A stretch of DNA of 9,424 nt from Zavarzinia sp. (GTDB lineage Bacteria; Pseudomonadota; Alphaproteobacteria; Zavarziniales; Zavarziniaceae), in assembly GCA_028694545.1 (NCBI GenBank), contig JAQVKV010000045.1, forward strand, positions 1 through 9,424, read 5' to 3'. This document shows, in pieces, positions 1 through 5,442 of the stretch. A program made the position numbers and the translations under genes. Under the pieces are notes generated by a model. That model saw nothing but the letters and a program-made list of their open reading frames with translations, was not told the DNA's origin and searched no databases. Numbering within the stretch: the stretch's first letter is position 1; the number at the start of each line of letters is the position of its first letter.

Positions 1-65
1 CGAGGCGGCAGCTCGCTTATCGCCTGAAGCGTGCCAATGGCCAGGCCGACGACGGCGCGGAGTGA
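1..65 (+). CDS. C-terminal end of a DmpR/XylR-type sigma-54 activator (partial)
   Basis: Only the last 20 codons are in the window, read in the frame starting at base 3 and ending at the TGA at 63-65. The translated tail contains RRQLAYRLKRANG followed by a short acidic end. From family knowledge, this resembles the recognition helix of the Fis-type helix-turn-helix that closes NtrC-class activators. The wording 'LAYRLK' is typical of the DmpR/XylR/MopR/PoxR group, which sense phenols or toluenes. Third codon positions are mostly G or C, as in the other real genes here. It converges on the LysR gene, with only 3 bases between the stop codons. The sigma-54 promoter and paired activator sites at 7847-7974 give independent reason to expect such a regulator nearby. 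The identification rests on about 13 residues, so another NtrC-family member is possible, and other frames across these 65 bases are also open. Confidence 0.58.
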   Translation, partial: RRQLAYRLKRANGQADDGAE

Positions 66-68
66 TGC

Positions 69-971
69 TCATGGTGACTTGAGCGCGCCCCTGAACGCCC
101 GCACCGTCTGCAGGAATTCGGCGAGAATGGGCGAGTCGTCGTTGGCGCGATAGATGCAGCTCAGGTCCACCGACCAATGGGGTGGCCGCTCGCTGAAAGG
201 GCGGAAGACAACGCCGGGCAGGGCGAGGCTGGTCAGGGATTCCGGGATGATGCAGATGCCGAAGCCGGCGGCGACCAGGGCAACCCCGGATACCGCATCC
301 CCCACCTCCTGCGCGACCTTCGGATAGAAGCCGTTCTCCTGGCAGATGCGCACCACCTTGTCGATGAAGTTGGGGCGCCCGCTGCTCGGAAACAGGATCA
401 GCGGCTGATCGGCGAGCGCGGTCAGCGGAACGCTGTGCAGCCGTGACAGGGGGTGTTTCTCGTTGATCGCCAGCAGCAGGCCTTCGTTCAGCACCAATTC
501 GCTGGTGATGTCGGGCAGGGGCGCGAGCAGGCGGTTGAAGCCGACGGTGATGCGGCGTTGGCGCAGGGCTTCGATCTGTTCGGCCTTGCCCATCTGATGC
601 AGATGGACCTTCACGTCCGGGTGGGTCTCGGTGAAGGCGAGCAGGATCTTCGGAATGGCGTCGAGGATGCCGGAGCCGAAGATCGCGACGTCGAGCCGGC
701 CGAGCTTGCCCTGTGCCGCCTGAAGCGTGCGCTCCGTCGCCTGCTCGAACAGGATCTCGATGTTGCGCGCTTCGTCGAGGAACAGTTTCCCGACTGAGGT
801 CAGTTCCATCCCCTTCGGCGTCCGCGTGAACAGCGAGACGCTCAGCTCGTCCTCGATCTGCTTGATCTGCCGGGTCAGGGGCGGTTGCGAGATGTTCAGC
901 CGGCGCGCGGCCCGGCCGATGTTCTCTTCCTCCGCCACGGCGATGAAATATTTCAGCTGCCGGAAATCCAT
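69..971 (-). CDS. LysR-family transcriptional regulator, CatR/BenM-like
   Basis: This is a 300-residue LysR-type regulator of normal family length. Residues 1-60 form the winged helix-turn-helix: MDFRQLKYF at the N-terminus, the AARRLNISQPPLTRQI recognition region at about 21-36, then a linker helix. The rest is the periplasmic-binding-like effector domain, with a typical '.VAAGFGICIIPE' segment near the C-terminus. The QPPLTRQI wording is characteristic of the CatR/CatM/BenM/CbnR branch, whose members sense muconates and related aromatic intermediates. The effector of this protein cannot be read from sequence. The start is supported by a GGAGGAG Shine-Dalgarno on the - strand about 7 bases upstream of the ATG. 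The gene is divergent from the DUF1302-led operon. A palindrome with the BenM-type core lies 28 bases upstream of its start codon, so it probably controls both that operon and itself. Confidence 0.93.
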   Translation of the reverse strand: MDFRQLKYFIAVAEEENIGRAARRLNISQPPLTRQIKQIEDELSVSLFTRTPKGMELTSVGKLFLDEARNIEILFEQATERTLQAAQGKLGRLDVAIFGSGILDAIPKILLAFTETHPDVKVHLHQMGKAEQIEALRQRRITVGFNRLLAPLPDITSELVLNEGLLLAINEKHPLSRLHSVPLTALADQPLILFPSSGRPNFIDKVVRICQENGFYPKVAQEVGDAVSGVALVAAGFGICIIPESLTSLALPGVVFRPFSERPPHWSVDLSCIYRANDDSPILAEFLQTVRAFRGALKSP

Positions 972-998
972 TGGTCGTCTCCTCCACGGCCCGTCAAA

Positions 999-1019
999 TC
1001 AATACCTATCAGGTATTGA
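999..1019. promoter_or_regulatory. Probable LysR-type operator (ATAC-N7-GTAT palindrome)
   Basis: Nine-base perfect arms, TCAATACCT (999-1007) and AGGTATTGA (1011-1019), flank the 3-base centre ATC. Inside lies an exact ATAC-N7-GTAT (1002-1016), the known consensus of the BenM/CatM group of LysR regulators. It sits in the divergent region between the LysR gene and the DUF1302 operon, where these regulators usually bind. It lies about 63 bases upstream of the start site predicted for the + strand promoter, the usual place of a LysR recognition site. Binding by the adjacent LysR protein is an inference. Confidence 0.78.
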
Positions 1020-1033
1020 ATGGCGTCTCCAAC

Positions 1034-1048
1034 GGTATTGGACAGTAT
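1034..1048. promoter_or_regulatory. Possible second LysR half-site (activation site)
   Basis: GGTA-N7-GTAT is a degenerate version of the 999-1019 core with only the right half (GTAT, 1045-1048) intact. It is offset by 32 bases, close to three helical turns, and overlaps the candidate -35 box. LysR activators commonly use such a weaker second site next to the -35 box. A second GTAT at 1035-1038 (22 bases from the first site) gives an alternative register, so the exact position is uncertain. Confidence 0.42.
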
Positions 1049-1065
1049 GTCGACCGCTCCATAGT
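1038..1065 (+). promoter_or_regulatory. Candidate sigma-70-type promoter for the DUF1302 operon
   Basis: TTGGAC (1038-1043), a 16-base spacer and CATAGT (1060-1065) give a weak -35/-10 pair with 4 of 6 matches in each box. Transcription would begin near 1072, leaving a leader of about 95 bases before the ATG at 1168. The palindrome centre would then be near -63 and the second half-site near -31, the geometry of an activator-dependent LysR promoter. A weak core promoter fits a need for activation. Box assignment by eye is tentative. Confidence 0.4.
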
Positions 1066-1167
1066 GTGAATAAAGGTTCGATGTTCTCCATCGGCAATAT
1101 CTATTTTGCCTGATGGTGTTCAGTAGAAATCAATAAAAAAATCCATGGGGATTTATAGGAGGACGCT

Positions 1168-2850
1168 ATGGCAGGGGGAAAGATGCCGACAATCAGGTCT
1201 AATTTTGCCAGGAATTCAGCAGTTTCGCTGTCGATTCTTGCGACATCGGCATTTTGTGTCGGATCTCTGTCGGCCGCGCAAATCGAAACCGGAAATCCCG
1301 ATATTCGGATTTATTTCGACAATACGCTGAAATACAGTCTGGCCTGGCGCGTGACGGGGCCGGACGCGGCGGTCGCGGACAGCAGCATCGGGGTTCAGGC
1401 CAATACCAACGACGGCGACCAGAACTTCGACCGGGGCCTGATCTCGAACCGCGTCGACGTGCTCAGCGAATTCGGCTTCACCTACAAGAAGGTCTATGGC
1501 TTCCGGGTCAGCGCCGCCGCCTGGTACGACGATGTCTATCAGGGCAGCAACGACAACCCGGGTGACCTCGGCGGTGCCCTGGTCAATTCGCGCAGTGTTC
1601 CCTACAACGAATTCACGGACGAGACGCAGAAGCTGCACGGCGGCGACATCGAACTTCTCGATGCCTTCGTCTTCGGCCAGATCCCGGTCGGCAGTCTCGC
1701 GGTCAACGTCAAGGGCGGGCGCTTCACCCAGCTCTATGGCGAAAGCCTGTTCTTCGGCTCCAACGGCATCGCGGCGGCGCAGACTTCCCTCGATCTCGTG
1801 AAGGCGTTGTCCGTGCCCAATTCGCGCTTCCAGGAGATCCTGCGGCCGGTGGGCCAGATCGCCGCCCAGGTGGTGATCAATCCGGAACTCTCCGTCGGCG
1901 CCTATTACCAGCTCGAATGGCGCAAGACCCGACTGCCCGGCGCCGGTTCCTATTTCAGCTTCGCCGATTTCGTCGACGAGGGTGGCGAAAGCCTGATCCT
2001 CGGTCCCGGCGCGGTCGCCTTTCGTGGTAACGACATTGACGCGCGGGACTCGGGTCAGGGCGGCTTCCAGATCAAATGGAACCCGGATGATATCGAATAC
2101 GGCCTCTATTTCGCCCAGTTCCACGACAAGATCCCGCAGTTCTACGTCCGTCCCGGCGTGAACGTGCAACCCGGCAGCATCGGCGACTATGTCCAGGTCT
2201 TCGGCGAGGACATTCTGACCGTCGGCGTTTCGGCCAGCACCCTCGTCGGCGACACCAATGTCGCGGCGGAACTCTCCTTCCGTGACAACATGCCCCTGGT
2301 CGCCAGCGGCAATGCCGTGATCACCGGCGATCCCACGGCGGACGGCGGCGACAATCCGGCCTTCCCGGTCGGCCGCACGCTGCATTTCAACGCCTCCATG
2401 ATCGATGTCTATAACGAGAGCTGGCTCTGGGACGGCGCCTCGATCCTGGCCGAATTCGCCTATAACAACCGCCTGGCCATCGACAAGAACCGTGACCAGC
2501 TCGATCCCCTCGCGACCAAGGACGCGGGCGCCCTGCAGTTCCTGTTCACGGCGGATTATTTCCAGGTCCTGCCCGGCCTCGACCTGCAGGTGCCGATCGG
2601 CATGTCCTACGGTCTCTTCGGGCGCTCCTCGGTCAATGGCGCGCTGTTCCCCTCGGAGGGCGGCGGCGTCATGAGCATCGGCCTGAAGGCCGACTACCAG
2701 CGCCTTTGGCAGGCCAGCGTGAACTACGCGCATTACTACGGCTCGGCAGGTTCCATCGTCCGCTACGACACGGCGGTTCCCGAGCTGTCCTACAAGAATT
2801 TCCACGGCGACCGCGATTTCATCTCGTTGTCGATCCAGCGCACGTTCTGA
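1168..2850 (+). CDS. DUF1302 family outer-membrane protein
   Basis: The protein has 560 residues. An N-terminal Sec signal peptide has a hydrophobic core at about 18-33 and likely cleavage after Ala36 or Ala37 (SLSAA before QIETG). The mature part is rich in alternating aromatic and polar strands (for example 'YGLYFAQFHDKIP', 'ASVNYAHYYGSAG') and ends in ...SIQRTF. A terminal Phe is the usual beta-barrel assembly signal. Length and style match DUF1302, a family of predicted outer-membrane proteins often found beside DUF1329 and MMPL genes. The proposed role is an outer-membrane channel for a hydrophobic substrate, but no substrate is known. AGGAGGA at 1157-1163 is only 4 bases from the ATG. 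An in-frame ATG at 1183, preceded by AGGGGGAAAG, is an alternative start that would leave the signal peptide intact. The first 55 or so codons are unusually A/T-rich at third positions compared with the rest of the gene. Confidence 0.88.
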   Translation: MAGGKMPTIRSNFARNSAVSLSILATSAFCVGSLSAAQIETGNPDIRIYFDNTLKYSLAWRVTGPDAAVADSSIGVQANTNDGDQNFDRGLISNRVDVLSEFGFTYKKVYGFRVSAAAWYDDVYQGSNDNPGDLGGALVNSRSVPYNEFTDETQKLHGGDIELLDAFVFGQIPVGSLAVNVKGGRFTQLYGESLFFGSNGIAAAQTSLDLVKALSVPNSRFQEILRPVGQIAAQVVINPELSVGAYYQLEWRKTRLPGAGSYFSFADFVDEGGESLILGPGAVAFRGNDIDARDSGQGGFQIKWNPDDIEYGLYFAQFHDKIPQFYVRPGVNVQPGSIGDYVQVFGEDILTVGVSASTLVGDTNVAAELSFRDNMPLVASGNAVITGDPTADGGDNPAFPVGRTLHFNASMIDVYNESWLWDGASILAEFAYNNRLAIDKNRDQLDPLATKDAGALQFLFTADYFQVLPGLDLQVPIGMSYGLFGRSSVNGALFPSEGGGVMSIGLKADYQRLWQASVNYAHYYGSAGSIVRYDTAVPELSYKNFHGDRDFISLSIQRTF

Positions 2851-2883
2851 GAACCGGCACAGACCGGGACAGGGAGACGATCC

Positions 2884-4236
2884 ATGAAGATGATGAATGC
2901 GGTCTGGGCCTCGCTGGCCACCGTGACGGTGATGGCCAACAGCGCCATGGCCGCGACCACGGCCGAGGAAGCGGCCAAGCTGAAGACGGTGCTGACGCCG
3001 CTGGGCGCCGAGCGCGCGGGGAATGCGGATGGTTCCATTCCGGCCTGGGAGGGCAAGCCGCTCACCGCTCTGGCCGGGCCTTCGGTCGGCGATATTCCGA
3101 GCAAGGTCCTTCCGGACGAGAAGCCGCTGTTCCAGATCACGGCGGCCAATGCGGCGCAATATGACGCCCTGCTGTCGGACGGCAGCAAGGCGTTGCTGGC
3201 CAAGTTCCCGGAGACTTTCCGCATCGACGTCTATCCGACCCATCGCACGGCGGTCGCGCCGCAGCGGGTCTATGATGCCGCTTTCGCCAATGCGACGCGC
3301 TGCGAGACGACGGACGGCGGGCTTTCGCTGAAGGGCTGCATCGGTGGCGTGCCGTTCCCGATCCCCTCCGTCGGTGTCGAGGTGATGTGGAACTTCCTGC
3401 TCCGCCTCGAGGCCCCGTCGATCGACTACAGCTTCAAGAACATCGTCGGTAATGCCGACGGTTCCCACACCCTGGCGACGCGCAACCAGATCTCCTTCCA
3501 GTATCCCTACTACTACGTCGACGCGACGCCGGAGAGCTGGTCGGGCGAATATGCGATGTTCCGCTTCAACACCCTGGAGCCGCCGTTCAAGGCCGGCGAA
3601 TCCCTGGTGATCCGCGACGGCATCGACCCCGGCGAGCCGCGCAAGGCCTGGCAGTATCTGGTCGGCCAGCGCCGGGTGCGCCGCGCGCCGACGGTCGCCT
3701 ACGACACGCCCGACTTCGTCGCCTCGGGCGCCAATTACTTCGACGAGGTCCAGGGCCTGTTCGGTGCACTCGACCGCTATTCGTGGAAGCTGATCGGCAA
3801 GAAGGAAATGCTGATCCCCTACAACGACAACAGTCTGCTGGCCGTGCCGGATACCGAGGCACTGGCGGCCCACCACCTCAATCCGGACCATGTGCGCTGG
3901 GAAAAGCACCGGGTCTGGGTCGTCGAGGCGACGGTTGCGGACGGCAAGCGCCACGCCGTGCCGAAGCGCACCTATTACCTCGACGAGGATACCTGGCTGA
4001 TCGCATTGGTCGATGGCTACGACGCCGAGGGCAAGCTGTGGCGCACCACCCAGATGACGCCCTATGTGGTGCCCGCCATCCCCGGCACCATCATCAAGAC
4101 CGCGACCGTCTTCAATCTTCAGGCCAACACGATGAGCGTCATCCAGGCCCTGAACGGCGAGACCTTCAAGGTCGTGGAGCCGAAGCCCGAGACCTATTTC
4201 ACGGGTGACGCGGTCGCCGCCGAAGGCGTGCGCTGA
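2884..4236 (+). CDS. DUF1329 family periplasmic protein (LolA/LolB-like)
   Basis: The protein has 450 residues. A clear signal peptide covers residues 1-23, with a hydrophobic stretch and an AMA cleavage site before ATTAEEAAKLK. The mature N-terminus 'LTPLGAERAGNADGSIPAWEG' is highly typical of DUF1329. Later landmarks are 'PYYYVDATPESWSGEY', 'GQRRVRRAPTVAYDTPDF' and the C-terminal 'RTYYLDEDTWLIALVDGYDAEGKLWRT'. The family is thought to have a LolA/LolB-like half-barrel able to hold a hydrophobic ligand, which would suit passage of a lipid-like or aromatic compound between the membranes. That function is inference. It follows the DUF1302 gene after 33 bases, with an AGGGAGA ribosome-binding site near 2871-2877, and is clearly in the same operon. 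DUF1302 and DUF1329 are almost always paired, which supports both calls. Confidence 0.9.
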   Translation: MKMMNAVWASLATVTVMANSAMAATTAEEAAKLKTVLTPLGAERAGNADGSIPAWEGKPLTALAGPSVGDIPSKVLPDEKPLFQITAANAAQYDALLSDGSKALLAKFPETFRIDVYPTHRTAVAPQRVYDAAFANATRCETTDGGLSLKGCIGGVPFPIPSVGVEVMWNFLLRLEAPSIDYSFKNIVGNADGSHTLATRNQISFQYPYYYVDATPESWSGEYAMFRFNTLEPPFKAGESLVIRDGIDPGEPRKAWQYLVGQRRVRRAPTVAYDTPDFVASGANYFDEVQGLFGALDRYSWKLIGKKEMLIPYNDNSLLAVPDTEALAAHHLNPDHVRWEKHRVWVVEATVADGKRHAVPKRTYYLDEDTWLIALVDGYDAEGKLWRTTQMTPYVVPAIPGTIIKTATVFNLQANTMSVIQALNGETFKVVEPKPETYFTGDAVAAEGVR

Positions 4237-4244
4237 CGCGAAAC

Positions 4245-4278
4245 GGGGCGCGCGGGCGGTGTTGCGCCCGCGCCCTCC
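4245..4278 (+). other. GC-rich intercistronic hairpin
   Basis: A perfect 9-bp stem, GCGCGGGCG (4250-4258) with CGCCCGCGC (4265-4273), closes a GTGTTG loop. After one mismatch it extends by about four more pairs (4245-4248 with 4275-4278, including one G-U). It lies directly after the DUF1329 stop codon. No T-run follows, so it is not a standard intrinsic terminator. It may protect the upstream DUF1302/DUF1329 message or partly reduce transcription into the next two genes. Confidence 0.6.
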
Positions 4279-4287
4279 GGAATGAAG

Positions 4288-4303
4288 ACGCCGCTTGCGG
4301 CGT
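4288..4303 (+). other. Small perfect hairpin upstream of the YCF48 gene
   Basis: ACGCCGC (4288-4294) and GCGGCGT (4297-4303) form a perfect inverted repeat around TT, realistically a 6-bp stem with a CTTG loop. It lies 10 bases after the larger hairpin. Its position would bury the alternative ATG region at 4282 of the next gene and ends 17 bases before the preferred ATG at 4321, so it could affect translation of that gene. Confidence 0.5.
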
Positions 4304-4320
4304 ATCGATCGGACGATGCC

Positions 4321-5442
4321 ATGTCACAGTATTTCTCTCAGGCCGCCCGGCGGGGCGCGCTCGCGATTTCGGCCATCCTCGGCCTGGGCCTGCTGACTGC
4401 CCCGGTGGCCTTCGGCGGCGGCGCCGCCGTGCCGGACGTCATGGACCTGCCGGCCGCCGCCAACCCCCGGGCCACCCATATGTTGCAGCTCGGCCTCGCT
4501 CGCGCCGGCACGCGCCTGGTCTCGGTGGGGGAAGGGGGGATCGTGCTGCTCTCCGACGATGATGGCCACAACTGGCGCCAGGCGGGCGCGGTGCCGGTCA
4601 GTGTTACCCTGACGGATGTCGATTTCGCCGACGCGCGCAACGGCTGGGCGGTCGGCCATGGCGGTATCGTCCTGCACAGCGCCGACGGCGGCGAGACCTG
4701 GCAGCGCCAGATGGACGGCGCGGCCGCCGCGCAACTGGTCGCGGCCGAGGCGAAGGCGATGGCGGATGCCGGCGCCCCGGGGGCGGATGCCGCGGTTCGC
4801 AACGGCGAATACATGATCGCCGACGGACCGGACAAACCCTTCCTAGACGTTCGCTTCGCCGATGCCGCCCATGGCTGGGTCGTCGGCGCCTATGGTCTCG
4901 CGCTTGCGACCGCGGACGGCGGCGCCACCTGGACCTCGATCACCGCGCATGTCGACAATCGCGGTGGCAAGCATCTTTACCGGATCGAACCGCTGGGAAC
5001 CGGTCTCTTCATCGCCGGCGAACAGGGGGCCCTGTTTCATGCCGCCGACCGCGAAGGCGCCTTCACGCCGATCGACAGCGGTTACGAAGGCACATTCTTC
5101 GGCTTTCTCACGCTTTCGGATGGCGGCGTCCTTGCCTATGGGCTGAAGGGCAACGTCTGGCGTGCCGGCCCCGGGCTGGACGGCTGGCACCGCATCGAGC
5201 TTGGCCAGGACGTCACCATCACCGCCGGGCTGACCCTGGCGGACGGCTCCCTGCTCCTCGGCGACGAGGGGGGGCGCCTGATGCGCAGCACCGACGGCGG
5301 CCGCAGCTTCAAGACATTCGAATTTTCCGGCAGCACCGGCCTGACCGCGCTGGCCGAGGCGGCGGACGGCGCCATCGTGGCCGCGTCGCCCCGGGGCAAC
5401 GCGCGTCTTGCCGAGGCCGGCGCCGCCAAGGAGACGAACTGA
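4321..5442 (+). CDS. YCF48/BNR-repeat periplasmic protein (Asp-box beta-propeller)
   Basis: From the preferred start the protein has 373 residues. Residues 1-32 look like a signal peptide: polar MSQYFSQAARRG, then the hydrophobic core ALAISAILGLGLLTAPVAF. Four Asp-box motifs (S/T-x-D-x-G-x-x-W/F) are visible at about 78-85, 120-127, 197-204 and 323-330, each in a beta-propeller-like context such as 'GWAVGHGGIVLHSADGGETW'. This matches the YCF48/Hcf136-like or BNR-repeat fold. These proteins are often called 'glycosyl hydrolase' or 'photosynthesis system II assembly factor' by automatic naming, and neither function is supported here. An in-frame ATG at 4282 would add 13 residues ahead of the signal peptide; it lies beside the hairpins and has no good ribosome-binding site, so 4321 is preferred. 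The stop codon overlaps the MMPL start by one base, implying coupled expression. It is probably a periplasmic partner of the transporter. Confidence 0.85.
   Translation: MSQYFSQAARRGALAISAILGLGLLTAPVAFGGGAAVPDVMDLPAAANPRATHMLQLGLARAGTRLVSVGEGGIVLLSDDDGHNWRQAGAVPVSVTLTDVDFADARNGWAVGHGGIVLHSADGGETWQRQMDGAAAAQLVAAEAKAMADAGAPGADAAVRNGEYMIADGPDKPFLDVRFADAAHGWVVGAYGLALATADGGATWTSITAHVDNRGGKHLYRIEPLGTGLFIAGEQGALFHAADREGAFTPIDSGYEGTFFGFLTLSDGGVLAYGLKGNVWRAGPGLDGWHRIELGQDVTITAGLTLADGSLLLGDEGGRLMRSTDGGRSFKTFEFSGSTGLTALAEAADGAIVAASPRGNARLAEAGAAKETN

Noticed and set aside
1..72. - strand gene starting at 72 with an ATGA overlap with the LysR stop
   Set aside because: The 24 visible codons give an Arg/His-rich, low-complexity start and no ribosome-binding site is obvious. 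The + strand frame ending at 65 gives a recognisable helix-turn-helix tail instead.
1145..1330. Small + strand open frame overlapping the start of the DUF1302 gene
   Set aside because: It lies in another frame across the DUF1302 ribosome-binding site and signal peptide, and its product shows no recognisable features.
1216..3954. Very long - strand open frame (912 codons) opposite the DUF1302 and DUF1329 genes
   Set aside because: It is the mirror of G/C-ending codon use in the two + strand genes. Its translation is low in complexity (Arg, Gly, Asp, His-rich), has no recognisable domain, and spans two unrelated genes and the gap between them.
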